DNA of 46,702 nucleotides from JAKVCB01 sp963578605 (lineage in GTDB: Bacteria; Planctomycetota; Planctomycetia; Pirellulales; Lacipirellulaceae), in contig CAUZEA010000041.1 of the NCBI GenBank assembly GCA_963578605.1, forward strand, positions 1-46,702, written 5' to 3'. Under the pieces are notes generated by a model, which did no database searches, was not told where the DNA came from, and saw only the letters and a program-made list of their open reading frames with translations. Each line of letters starts with the position of its first letter. Position 1 is the first letter of the stretch. Below, in pieces: positions 31,457-40,028 of this stretch. A program made the translations under genes and the position numbers.

Positions 31457-34189
31457 TCAGGGGACATAGAAAAATTCGTTCAAATTCATCATCGCCTGGC
31501 AAAACTTTGCGAATGGTGACATCGGACTCGGTGCATCAGGAACCAACTCCAGGGTTGGCAAAATACGCTCATGATCAGCAGTTCGGGGATATGCCTGGTA
31601 ATTGGCGTAGCCATCGACCTTGACGGTCTCACGAACGACAAACCGAAAAATTTTGCCTGTCCGATGATTCTCCGGGGCAAACGTAAACGTTACCAAACCA
31701 AGCTCTTGGGGAAACGGTTTCCCGCGACCAGCTTCCGAGGCACTGGCTTCGCCAATAGAAACAAGTTCGTCGATCGTATCCCCCACCAATCCCTCGACCC
31801 GGGTGATGCCATTGATGTGCACAATCATTTCCAACTCGGTGACCGTCACCGGGTGATTGAAAGAATACGTGACCGTACCGGCAACTGGTTCGGGGGTATG
31901 GTCGGTGTATCCATTGCGATGCAACACATAATGACCCGGTTGGCTGGGTCGTATCGCGATGATTGAAGGTCGTGGTGTCGCGTAGGGAAACGGATCTTGA
32001 TGCTCCTCGGAAAAGTCCAATTGGTTAATCCGGGGAAGCACAGCTCCGCTCTCGACCGGTTCCTCCAAAGTTGTCTGCAGGTAGGCCAGCGCCTCTTCCT
32101 GCTCGCTGGCATCAGGCCGCCGCCCCAACACTTTTTGAAACACTAACTCCACCTGCCGGGTTAAATCGTTTGGCGATTCCTTGGCCACTGTACTGGCAAA
32201 TTTTTCAGACCAGATTGCCGACTCTTGACTGTTCAGCAGGAATAACGGTTGCAGGGGACTTGTCGATACCTGTCGGCGCGCACAACTTGCCGCCATAGCC
32301 GTTGGCGCATCGAACAATGCCTGCATCTCCTGGGGGGCGTCCCGCCGCTGAAAAAGGTAAAGACTGCGCCGCGTCGACGCCTGGCCGGTGGGAACACTAG
32401 GCCCGCCAACGGTAATATCGAGTTGTCCCGAAACAGCAAGCATCATGTCCCTGATCACCTCGGCCTCAAACCGCCTGACAGGCCAGTGCCAATACAACCG
32501 GTTCTCACGATCCACGACTTGCGGGATCACCCGTTGCTCGTCTGCCTGGGCGGCTGCCATCGGCTTGACCTCTGAACTCTGACGATACGTGCTGGACTTC
32601 AATATCAACCGCTGAACATGCTTGGTACTCCAACCACTGTCAATCAACTCCGCAGCAAGGTGCTCGAGTAGTTCAGGATGAGTCGGACGCTCCCCACGCA
32701 CCCCGAAATTGCCAGGGGTTCCCACCAAACCACGGCCAAAATGGTAAGACCAAATCCTGTTGACCCAAACACGGGAAACAAGCGCAGCTGCCGGGGTGCC
32801 GCGGCGGGTTAGCCAGCGGGCAAGAGCGGTTCGTGATCTTTCTGAAGAAGGTTCCTCAAGGGTTTGATTCTGCTCACCAGCCGCCAACAGGACCTCAGGA
32901 AAACCCGGGGTCACGACTTTTTTGGGCTGGTAAGGATCACCACGGTACAGGAGATAAGCACGCCGCGAACCGAGTTCAGCTTCATTGTGAATCAAGGGAA
33001 AATTCCCTGCCATCAGTAGTGTACTGAGCCTGTGCGGACTGGTGACAGGAGAATAAAAAGCCCACGTCTGTGTCAGTTGGGGAACATATTTGTCGATCGC
33101 TGCCTTTGCCTCGTCGAGCTGCTTTCGTTCTTCTTCGTTGATGCGAAAACCGTTACAGCCGGCAACTCGAATATTCAAAGCGGCCCGGTGAACTCGATAC
33201 AAAGCTTCTTCTTCGGGAGTTCGTCCCGCAGGTGAAGTCGACCACACCCTTTGCAATTCGGACGACTCCCCTCGAACCCCCTCCTCCAGGATACGTTTTC
33301 GCACCCGCAAATTCACCTCGTGGAAATGCGCGGCAGCTTGATGAATTTCCTCCGGTACCTCGTTACCACCAAGCACCAGGTTTCCCGGATATCCGCGCAA
33401 AAAGAATGCCTGCAGACGGAAGTAATCGCTCTGTGTGAGCGGGTCAAACATGTGATCGTGACATTGTGCACACCCCATCGTAAGACCAAGCATGGCCGAA
33501 GAGGTTGCATTCACAATGTCGACATACATGGCGCCTTCTTGACGTATGCAGCTCAGTTCTTCGCTGGCCAGACGGGCAGCCGCCAGGAATCCGGTGGCAA
33601 TGATGTTCTCGTCGGTATAAGGCTGCAATTCATCACCGGCTAGTTGCTGAGTAATGAATACATCGTACGGCTTGTCGGTGTTGAAACTATCGACAACCCA
33701 GTCGCGGAATCGCCAAAAATGGGGCTTATTGTGGTTCTCGACAAAGCCTGTTGACTCGGCGAAGCGAGCCACGTCCAACCAGTGCCGCCCCCATCGCTCG
33801 CCGTAATGAGGCGAGTCCAACAGACGCTCTACCAGTTCCTGGTAGGCCCCCGGAGAGTTATCGCTTGCGAACTGCTGGGATGCTGCTTCAGAAGGTGGCA
33901 ACCCCAGCAAGTTTGCCGACAACCGGCGCAGGAGCACATGCCTTGGAGCGACGGGAGATGGCCCAAGCTCATGTTCTTCAAGACGGGCTAAGACAAACGC
34001 GTCGACCGAAGTCCGTACCCAGTCAGACCGTTTTACCAGGGGGACTGCTGGACGCACGAGCGGGCGAAACGCCCAGTGCCCAGAAAGCGAGCTGTCCGAA
34101 CTGGCAGGCGAATCGCTGGCGGCTATAGCAACGGTTGTTAAACCGCAAGTCATAACCCGCAGAAACAGGGATGCAAAGCCGCAAACCAT
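31457..34189 (-). CDS. PSCyt2/PSD1 protein (DUF1549-DUF1553)
   Basis: A 910-residue secreted protein. The signal peptide (MTCGLTTVAIAASDSPASS) is followed by HWAFRPLVRPAVPLVKRSDW, the usual opening, then DUF1549: DAFVLARLEEHELGPSPVAP, LRRLSANLLGLPPSE, YGERWGRHWLDVARFAESTG, MLGLTMGCAQCHDHMFDPLT. DUF1553 follows: RTALARWLTRRGTPAAALVS, RVWVNRIWSYHFGRGLVGTP, NFGVRGERPTHPELLEHLA and STYRQSSEV. The C-terminal part (GHYVLHRNGYTDHTPE...) looks like an extra beta-sandwich domain. Upstream of, and co-oriented with, the DUF1501 gene, so probably one operon. A truncated relative lies beside it at 34382-34588. Confidence 0.92.
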   Translation of the reverse strand: MVCGFASLFLRVMTCGLTTVAIAASDSPASSDSSLSGHWAFRPLVRPAVPLVKRSDWVRTSVDAFVLARLEEHELGPSPVAPRHVLLRRLSANLLGLPPSEAASQQFASDNSPGAYQELVERLLDSPHYGERWGRHWLDVARFAESTGFVENHNKPHFWRFRDWVVDSFNTDKPYDVFITQQLAGDELQPYTDENIIATGFLAAARLASEELSCIRQEGAMYVDIVNATSSAMLGLTMGCAQCHDHMFDPLTQSDYFRLQAFFLRGYPGNLVLGGNEVPEEIHQAAAHFHEVNLRVRKRILEEGVRGESSELQRVWSTSPAGRTPEEEALYRVHRAALNIRVAGCNGFRINEEERKQLDEAKAAIDKYVPQLTQTWAFYSPVTSPHRLSTLLMAGNFPLIHNEAELGSRRAYLLYRGDPYQPKKVVTPGFPEVLLAAGEQNQTLEEPSSERSRTALARWLTRRGTPAAALVSRVWVNRIWSYHFGRGLVGTPGNFGVRGERPTHPELLEHLAAELIDSGWSTKHVQRLILKSSTYRQSSEVKPMAAAQADEQRVIPQVVDRENRLYWHWPVRRFEAEVIRDMMLAVSGQLDITVGGPSVPTGQASTRRSLYLFQRRDAPQEMQALFDAPTAMAASCARRQVSTSPLQPLFLLNSQESAIWSEKFASTVAKESPNDLTRQVELVFQKVLGRRPDASEQEEALAYLQTTLEEPVESGAVLPRINQLDFSEEHQDPFPYATPRPSIIAIRPSQPGHYVLHRNGYTDHTPEPVAGTVTYSFNHPVTVTELEMIVHINGITRVEGLVGDTIDELVSIGEASASEAGRGKPFPQELGLVTFTFAPENHRTGKIFRFVVRETVKVDGYANYQAYPRTADHERILPTLELVPDAPSPMSPFAKFCQAMMNLNEFFYVP

Positions 34190-34267
34190 CCGGAACCTCT
34201 CAACACCATTGCGATTATCTCAATCTGTCAATTAAAATCAACTGACTTTATTTTATCCTACTGCTGT

Positions 34268-34381
34268 TTAGCGGGTCAACTGAACGCCGTGCGGAAACAG
34301 TTTCGCGTGCAACACACCCACGGGCCCCACGCCAATGATGACGGCTGTTTGTCCCGGCTGAATGGCGACATGATTAGTCGA
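34268..34381 (-). pseudogene. Fragment of a zinc-type dehydrogenase Rossmann domain
   Basis: In frame with the PSCyt2 relic and after its TGA, the minus strand reads STNHVAIQPGQTAVIIGVGP then VGVLHAKLFPHGVQLTR and a stop. VxIGVGPVG is the GxGxxG nucleotide-binding turn of medium-chain dehydrogenases, and the preceding QPGQT is also typical. Only about 35 residues remain, so it is debris from a rearrangement. Confidence 0.55.
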
Positions 34382-34588
34382 TCACCGTTCGAAACCATTG
34401 CTCAGCGCCGGCAGGGGCAACCTGCTTTGCTGCGGCGCCTGAAATGCCCAGTGTTGGTCTGCCTGGGCAAAGAGTCCGGCCATATCGGGAGATCTCGCTT
34501 CGGCTACGCGCTTTTTTGCACCATAGCTGAGAGCAATCCCAACGAGCAATGAGGTCCACAAAAAGCTACGCAGGGCTATCGATGACAT
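34382..34588 (-). pseudogene. Truncated N-terminus of a PSCyt2 (DUF1549) gene
   Basis: The 68-residue frame begins with a signal peptide (MSSIALRSFLWTSLLVGIAL) and contains MAGLFAQADQHWAFQAPQQS, matching the HWAFxP opening of the intact PSCyt2/PSD1 protein at 31457-34189. It ends in SNGFER at a TGA and has no DUF1549 domain. It is a truncated paralogue. Confidence 0.6.
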
Positions 34589-34895
34589 GGACCAACTTTA
34601 CTCATTCAAAATAATAGCCAGCACAAAAAGGGAGACAAACATTCGGACAAATCCTCAAGCAACGCCTCTCCACTTTTGTCACCCAACCAATTGAACAACT
34701 CACATTGCGCGTGACGTTGTGTCAACCAGCGAGGGTTGTTAAGCTAACCTTGTCTTTTGCGACTCTCTTTTTTGTGCCCAAGACCACTTCGTGTTGGCCA
34801 TTGCGGGTCGTTAGAATGAGTTCGTGGACAACCTATTCTCCCGCGCAGGCAGGCAAAGCTGCCGAGTGACCTTACCACCACGACCCGTTTGAATC
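34589..34895. other. Intergenic stretch, nothing recognised
   Basis: About 300 bases between the PSCyt2 relic and the VTC gene. I see no open frame with a ribosome binding site. It probably carries the promoter of the VTC-DUF4956 pair. Confidence 0.4.
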
Positions 34896-35648
34896 ATGAC
34901 CTCAGTCGAAGATATCGTGGGCTCGTTCGATTCTATCGGCCTGGCTGAGATGGATCGCGTCGCACTGATGGATCGCGTCGACACAAAGTACCTCTTTGGC
35001 ACAGAGCAGTTACCAACCCTTTTGCAAACGATGACCGCGGGTTACCAGGTATTACGTGTGGAAGATATTCACATATCCTCCTACAGCACGTTGTACTTCG
35101 ATACTCCCAGGCACGATTTCTTTCTGCAGCATCACAATGGAAAACTCAACCGGCACAAGATTCGGATGCGAAAATATCTCTTGTCCAACACATGTTTTCT
35201 CGAAATGAAAACAAAAAACAACAAAGGCCGGACCGCAAAACGACGCATGCAAATTGAAGATTTCGAAGAAACGTTTTCACCGAAATCAGTCACTTTCCTG
35301 CGGTCGGTCATGGAAGATCTTCCAGAACTGGTGCCCCAACTCCGGAGTGGATTTTCGCGAATCACCCTGGTTCACCGCGATCAACCAGAACGGGTCACGC
35401 TCGATTTCGATATTGCTTTCAGCCACGACAATCGAACAGAATGCTGCCCTGGAATCGTAATCGCCGAAGTCAAGCAAAATCGCAATCAACGCAACTCTCC
35501 CGCACGGGAACTCATGCACCAGCGGCACATCGGGCCGATGCGCGTGAGCAAGTACTGCCTGGGAAGCGTGCTGCTGAAGCCTGCCCTCAAATACAACCGC
35601 TTTAAATCCAAACTACGTGCGATTCGAAAAATCGCCAACCGGTACTAG
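34896..35648 (+). CDS. VTC-domain protein
   Basis: The 250-residue protein carries the VTC fold: DRVALMDRVDTKYLFGTEQL, SSYSTLYFDTPRHDFFLQHH, NRHKIRMRKYLLSNTCFLEM, KTKNNKGRTAKRRM, RITLVHRDQPERVTLDFDIA, GIVIAEVKQNRN. Basic residues in the tunnel strands (Lys/Arg of RHKIRMRKY) and the acidic EMK and EVK residues match the eukaryotic VTC4 polyphosphate polymerase core. The bacterial relatives sit in operons with DUF4956 membrane proteins, as here. The product might synthesise polyphosphate or a related polymer, but this is inference. Confidence 0.87.
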   Translation: MTSVEDIVGSFDSIGLAEMDRVALMDRVDTKYLFGTEQLPTLLQTMTAGYQVLRVEDIHISSYSTLYFDTPRHDFFLQHHNGKLNRHKIRMRKYLLSNTCFLEMKTKNNKGRTAKRRMQIEDFEETFSPKSVTFLRSVMEDLPELVPQLRSGFSRITLVHRDQPERVTLDFDIAFSHDNRTECCPGIVIAEVKQNRNQRNSPARELMHQRHIGPMRVSKYCLGSVLLKPALKYNRFKSKLRAIRKIANRY

Positions 35649-35683
35649 TTCTATGGAATCGCCAACCAGAACTAGTTCTATGG
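35630..35683 (+). repeat. 27-base tandem duplication over the VTC stop and DUF4956 start
   Basis: Positions 35630-35656 (AATCGCCAACCGGTACTAGT...) and 35657-35683 differ by two bases (CGGT versus CAGA). Each copy carries an ATG (35653 and 35680) in the same frame for the downstream gene, so the duplication adds nine residues (TSSMESPTR) to its N-terminus. Copy one also contains the VTC stop. Confidence 0.85.
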
Positions 35684-36336
35684 AATTCCTCGAAATTCCA
35701 TTCTACGACGATGATCTTTGGAAGCTGTTGGTGCGATTTGCCATCAACTTCTTTTTCCTCACGTTAATCCTTCGATTTGTCTACTACAAGAACGCTCGCA
35801 CGAAGGACTATCTATTCACTTATTTCATGATCAATGTCCTGGTCTTTTTCATCTGCTTCACGCTGAAGAAGTTTGACCTGGGATTAGGAATGGCCTTGGG
35901 GTTGTTCGCAATCTTTACCATCCTTCGTTACCGCACCACCACGATTCCGATCAAGGAAATGACCTATCTCTTCATGGTGATTGGTATCGCAGTGATTAAC
36001 TCCCTCGCGAATCGGAAAATGAGCTATTTGGAACTTGCCTTTACCAATTGCACCATTGTCGGCCTGGCTGCTCTGCTGGAGAACATTCCTCTTCTCAGGC
36101 GAGAGATGCAGGAGACGATTTTGTATGAAAAAATCGACTTGATTCGTCCCGAAAACTACGCGGAACTCGTAGCCGACCTCCAAGAAAGGACCGGCCTTAA
36201 AATCAGCCGTCTTGAGCTCGGGCAAATTGATTTTCTAAGAGATACCATTTCAATCGACTTGTTCTTTTATCCGCACGAGCAAGATCAACCTTCAAACTCA
36301 GGCATTGACGTTTCGAGGAAAATAAAAAAAGAGTGA
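35653..36336 (+). CDS. DUF4956 membrane protein
   Basis: Starts are possible at ATG 35653 or 35680, both within the tandem duplication; neither has a strong ribosome binding site. The protein has at least four membrane helices: LLVRFAINFFFLTLILRFVY, YLFTYFMINVLVFFICFTL, LGMALGLFAIFTILRY and MTYLFMVIGIAVINSLA, followed by a cytoplasmic domain (YEKIDLIRPENYAELVADLQ, ISRLELGQIDFLRDTISIDL). This is the DUF4956 family, associated with VTC-domain and CotH proteins. It may be the membrane partner or channel for the VTC product. Confidence 0.85.
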   Translation: MESPTRTSSMEFLEIPFYDDDLWKLLVRFAINFFFLTLILRFVYYKNARTKDYLFTYFMINVLVFFICFTLKKFDLGLGMALGLFAIFTILRYRTTTIPIKEMTYLFMVIGIAVINSLANRKMSYLELAFTNCTIVGLAALLENIPLLRREMQETILYEKIDLIRPENYAELVADLQERTGLKISRLELGQIDFLRDTISIDLFFYPHEQDQPSNSGIDVSRKIKKE

Positions 36337-36376
36337 GATGTCGACGAACCCGCCCTCTACGACCGAGCGGGCTTCA

Positions 36377-37351
36377 TCAGAATGGTAAGGGATCGATAAT
36401 TTCCTCGCCGTCGCGCGAACAGAGACTCATGATGACGATTTCCTCGACACTGTCACTCAAAAATTGTACCGATCCGTCGCACATCAACAGGTTCGCCCCG
36501 CCGCGGTGGTCAGAGAAAATACGCTCCTTGTACCAGGCCTTCGGGACCTTCGTTGAATTGACTTGCTTCGATACGTGACTCACATTACTACCCGATGCCC
36601 ACGCACCATTGAGTGAATCGATCTGATTGCCATCCATTTCCACACCGCGACCGGTACATTCCGTGACGCAGGCCGTGTGCGACATGCCATCGGTAATGTG
36701 CCGGGGCTTGATTGCGGGAGGTTCAATCACGGTATCCGCGTCAGGCAGTCCTTTCGTCCCAATGAGCACTCCCCGCTGGCGGCCATACTCCTGGCCGGTA
36801 GCGAGATGGTCCGCATCTTTGTCTGGACCGCAGATGCCCAGATAGTCAATGCATCCCATACCCTCACCTGGAATGCCTCCCAATCCGACAAGTCGATGAT
36901 CCGACCCCCGATGAGGTTCGATCCGATCGGTACTCGGGCAGATGTAAATGTTGATCACCTCGCCGGTTGCCGGAAGATTGCCGGGATCCGTAAAGGGAAC
37001 TCTAAAATTGATCTGATCGTGAACTGCAGATTCTTCCAGGAATTCCAGCATGAACGCCGACCAGGCAATCGAAAAGGTCGTGGGGACGTGCCGCGGGCCG
37101 GACCACTTCTTACCTGGCGGAAACTTCCCATGAACGCCAACGAAGTTGTTGAATCCAATCCCGATTTGCCGGAGATGGTTCGTGCACTCGGAACGTCGCG
37201 ATGACTCGCGGGCTGCCTGCACGGCAGGTAGCAGCAACGCGATCAAGAGACCGATGACACCAATCACGACCAGAAGTTCGACCAGCGTAAAACCTCGCCG
37301 AAGCCTCTGGCAGGTTGCGCTGGACACATGAAATGAGCGGGAGCTCCGCAT
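36377..37351 (-). CDS. DUF1559 prepilin-like secreted protein
   Basis: I start at ATG 37351; the frame extends upstream to 37432, but this start gives a normal 20-residue prepilin leader ending QRLRRG. The mature protein starts FTLVELLVVIGVIGLLIALL with Glu at +5, then PAVQAARESSRRSECTNHLR. The family signature, a long insert and a closing H-x9-DG motif, is present (DHRGGANLLMCDGSVQFLSD). DUF1559 proteins are abundant in planctomycetes; they are pilin-like and of unknown function. The small carboxypeptidase-regulatory-like gene downstream at 37529 on the same strand would precede it in transcription. Confidence 0.88.
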   Translation of the reverse strand: MRSSRSFHVSSATCQRLRRGFTLVELLVVIGVIGLLIALLLPAVQAARESSRRSECTNHLRQIGIGFNNFVGVHGKFPPGKKWSGPRHVPTTFSIAWSAFMLEFLEESAVHDQINFRVPFTDPGNLPATGEVINIYICPSTDRIEPHRGSDHRLVGLGGIPGEGMGCIDYLGICGPDKDADHLATGQEYGRQRGVLIGTKGLPDADTVIEPPAIKPRHITDGMSHTACVTECTGRGVEMDGNQIDSLNGAWASGSNVSHVSKQVNSTKVPKAWYKERIFSDHRGGANLLMCDGSVQFLSDSVEEIVIMSLCSRDGEEIIDPLPF

Positions 37352-37528
37352 CACCGTGACTGCCAATGAATTTCTCAAATTATGGTTGGCCCCAGTGAAG
37401 AGAAGAACCAAGAAGCTTTTAGCAACAACCACTAACCTTTAAGCATAGCACACGATGGAAATTCAGAGAAATGCCAGGCGTCACGATTCGCCTTTCACCG
37501 GTCGGCAATCCGTGCCGCGGTTTATGAA

Positions 37529-37843
37529 TCACTCCAGCGGAATATCAATTTTATTTTTTCCCGGAGCAACCTCAAACTCCAGGCCCGACGTGCCAGTCAT
37601 GTGATATTGCACTGAGATTTCGGCGCTCTGGAGACCACTGACGGCAACGCGATAACCGCCCGGTAGAACGCCATTGCTGGTCCCTGAAAGGAGGAAGTAC
37701 CTCCCCTGCTGATCGGTCATGTCGTATGCCATGGGTGACCGTTGTTTAGGATGAAAATTGACCAGTACATCGGCCAACCCCAAATGGTCAGTCGTGCCGA
37801 CTTTCCTGCCAATCACTGCAGTTTGGCACCTCCCGGTGCCCAA
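37529..37843 (-). CDS. Carboxypeptidase-regulatory-like small protein, start uncertain
   Basis: The frame, as read from 37843, has a TTG start and gives 104 residues. The sequence AYDMTDQQGRYFLL, SNGVLPGGYRVAVSGL, EFEVAPGKNKIDIPLE matches the transthyretin-like beta-sandwich that accompanies DUF1559 genes in planctomycetes. The family normally begins with a lipoprotein signal; here the frame is open upstream to 37912 or so but contains no ATG and no signal peptide. The N-terminus may be lost or the start misjudged. It lies on the same strand, upstream of the DUF1559 gene. Confidence 0.55.
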   Translation of the reverse strand: MGTGRCQTAVIGRKVGTTDHLGLADVLVNFHPKQRSPMAYDMTDQQGRYFLLSGTSNGVLPGGYRVAVSGLQSAEISVQYHMTGTSGLEFEVAPGKNKIDIPLE

Positions 37844-38042
37844 CCTGCTGCTTAAAACCCCACATTCCTTTGACTTCGTGGTCGGTGTACAAACGGATCG
37901 GTTTGAGTAGAATCAGGCCCGTGCAGGTCACTTCTCAGTAGGGGGAGCGGTATTGGGGCACAGTTCCGGTCACAGTTCCAGCCACAGCGACCTCGACAAC
38001 TCACCCTCGTAGCCACAAAACCCTTGTAGCCAGGAAAACATC

Positions 38043-39113
38043 GTGCTTACCATGACAACGATCGATCCAAACCTATGCATTGCTCGACTTCGTACCCTTA
38101 GGCAGATTTCTCTTGCCTGGGGACTCGCAATGCTGCTGTTGCTGGCCACACCACTTTGCCGATGGTGCGACGCCGACGATTCGAACTCCAAGACCCCCGA
38201 GGTCACGGCAACATCGACCAAGGACGGGGTGCGAATTGAAATTGACGGCAAACCTTTTGCTGAATACCTGATCAATGCGGCGCCTCAACCGGTGATCTGG
38301 CCTGTTGTCGGTCCCACCGGAAAAAATGTGACACGTTCGTTTCCCTTGGGCCCCGTCCAGAAGTCCGAAAAAGCAGATCATGTCCACCATCGGTCGTTGT
38401 GGTTCACCCATGGTGATGTGAACGGGCTTGATTTTTGGCGCGACCAACCCTCTGGAGTCGCCAACCAACCCCAAAACCTGATTGCCCATCGTGACTTTAC
38501 CAAAGTCAAGAGTGGCAATCCCGCCGTTGTCTCGACCCGCAACGACTGGACCAGTGATGGCAAAAAGATCTGTGCGGATGATCGGACGGTACTGTTTGGT
38601 GTCGATCCAAATGGTACCCGCTGGATCGATTACACGCTCACCTTTAAAGCAACCGAATCCGATGTCGTGCTGGGAGATACCAAGGAAGGTATGTTTGCCG
38701 TTCGTGTGGCCGGCACGATGAAAGTCGATACCGGAAAGGGAGGCCGTATTTTGAACCCCGAGGGAAAAACCGACAAGGATGCGTGGGGAGAACCGGCCAA
38801 CTGGATTGAATACTCGGGCCCCGTCGATGGTGAAACTATCGGGATTTCTATCCTCAGCCATCCCCAAAACTTTCGCCATCCCTGCCGCTGGCATGTGCGA
38901 ACCTACGGGCTGTTTGCCGCAAACCCGATTGGTGAACATCATTTCAAGCCCTCCACCGTTGAACAAGGAGCGATTACAATCCGCAAAGGTGAATCGCTCA
39001 TCCTGCGTTACCGCGTTGTCATTCACCAAGACGCATGGGAGAGCGAGCAGGTGGAATCGGCCTATCAACAATTCATTGCCGACCCGGCCACCAAAACCAG
39101 TTCCGAATCATGA
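38043..39113 (+). CDS. DUF6807 (PmoA-like) secreted protein
   Basis: GTG 38043 follows AGGA at good spacing; ATG 38052 is the alternative. The signal peptide is SLAWGLAMLLLLATPLCRW. The mature protein contains GVRIEIDGKPFAEYLINAAP, KPVIWPVVGPTGKNVTRSFP-like PVVGPTGKNVTRSFPLG, DHVHHRSLWFTHGDVNGLDF, WIDYTLTFKATESDVVLGDT and HPCRWHVRTYGLFAANPIGE. This is the DUF6807 family, annotated in places as 'methane oxygenase PmoA' although unrelated to that enzyme by role here. Substrate and function are unknown, but it forms an operon with the following isomerase, suggesting sugar metabolism. Confidence 0.87.
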   Translation: MLTMTTIDPNLCIARLRTLRQISLAWGLAMLLLLATPLCRWCDADDSNSKTPEVTATSTKDGVRIEIDGKPFAEYLINAAPQPVIWPVVGPTGKNVTRSFPLGPVQKSEKADHVHHRSLWFTHGDVNGLDFWRDQPSGVANQPQNLIAHRDFTKVKSGNPAVVSTRNDWTSDGKKICADDRTVLFGVDPNGTRWIDYTLTFKATESDVVLGDTKEGMFAVRVAGTMKVDTGKGGRILNPEGKTDKDAWGEPANWIEYSGPVDGETIGISILSHPQNFRHPCRWHVRTYGLFAANPIGEHHFKPSTVEQGAITIRKGESLILRYRVVIHQDAWESEQVESAYQQFIADPATKTSSES

Positions 39114-39131
39114 CAAGAGGCTGCCACAACC

Positions 39132-39986
39132 ATGTGTGCCATGAAAATTGCAATCTGTAACGAGACCTTTGGCACCCAGCCCTTCGACCAGGCTTTCGCC
39201 ACCTGTCGTCGGCTCGGGTATACAGGCATTGAAATGGCGCCCTTCACATTGCTGCCCGACGATGATCCGTTCGACGTCCGCAAGGTACCAGCATCACAAC
39301 GGGCCGAGGTCAGGCGTCAGGCGGCCGATGCCGGCCTGGAAATGGTTGGTCTGCACTGGCTGCTTGCCAAAACCAAAGGCATTTATCTCACCAGCCCCGA
39401 ACCGGCAGTGCGGAAAAACACCATCGCCTATCTCATTGCCCTGGTGGAATTTTGTGCCGACCTGGGGGGAAAGGTCATGGTTCTTGGCTCTCCCCAACAA
39501 CGCAATTTGCTGCCAGGTATCAGTTATGCCGAAGCCGAAAAATACGCTGCCGAAGTGGTTGCCGGGGCCATGCTCGCGTGCGGGCAGCACAATATCAAAA
39601 TCGCCCTGGAACCGCTGACCCCGCACGAAGGTAATTTTTTGAACACCGCCCAGCAGGCGATGACTTTGGCCGGGTTGGTCGACTCGGAACACTGCCAGTT
39701 GCACCTGGACTGCAAGGCAATGACCAGCGAACAGGATTCCATACCCGAATTGATCGACCGTCACCAACAGTCGATGATTCACTTTCATGCCAATGACCCC
39801 AACCTGCTGGGCCCCGGCATGGGGGATCTCGACTTCCTGCCAATCGTGGAGGCCCTCGAAAAAATTGACTACCAGCACTGGGTTTCTGTCGAAGTGTTTT
39901 GCTACGAACCGAGTCCCGAAGAAATCGCCCGGGTAAGCTACGATCACCTCCGCAAGATCGAACAGCAGCTGGCCAATGTCTCCTAG
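39132..39986 (+). CDS. Sugar phosphate isomerase/epimerase (xylose-isomerase-like TIM barrel)
   Basis: The 284-residue protein starts 18 bases after the DUF6807 stop. It shows the TIM-barrel features: MKIAICNETFGTQPFDQAFA, RRLGYTGIEMAPFTLLPDDD, ALEPLTPHEGNFLNTAQQAM, HLDCKAMTSEQDS, MIHFHANDPNLLGPGMGDLD, and QHWVSVEVFCYEPSPEEIAR. The Glu, Asp, His and Glu metal ligands (ALEP, HLDC, FHAND, SVEV) are all present. Predicted to isomerise or epimerise a sugar or sugar acid. Probably works with the DUF6807 protein. A relic of a relative is at 28021-28180. Confidence 0.9.
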   Translation: MCAMKIAICNETFGTQPFDQAFATCRRLGYTGIEMAPFTLLPDDDPFDVRKVPASQRAEVRRQAADAGLEMVGLHWLLAKTKGIYLTSPEPAVRKNTIAYLIALVEFCADLGGKVMVLGSPQQRNLLPGISYAEAEKYAAEVVAGAMLACGQHNIKIALEPLTPHEGNFLNTAQQAMTLAGLVDSEHCQLHLDCKAMTSEQDSIPELIDRHQQSMIHFHANDPNLLGPGMGDLDFLPIVEALEKIDYQHWVSVEVFCYEPSPEEIARVSYDHLRKIEQQLANVS

Positions 39987-40028
39987 TCGAACCGCTGTCA
40001 CGGTAATATTTCTCCCTGGTCGGCAGCC

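Noticed and set aside
34268..34588. Selenocysteine or stop-codon readthrough at the in-frame TGA
   Set aside because: The pieces on the two sides come from unrelated families and both are truncated, so fusion of debris is far more likely than recoding.
37146..37331. Plus-strand 61-codon frame opposite the DUF1559 N-terminus
   Set aside because: It is antisense to the conserved prepilin helix region and shows no features of its own.
38073..39071. Minus-strand open frame of 332 codons opposite DUF6807
   Set aside because: DUF6807 on the plus strand has a signal peptide, a ribosome binding site and family motifs; the antisense frame has none.
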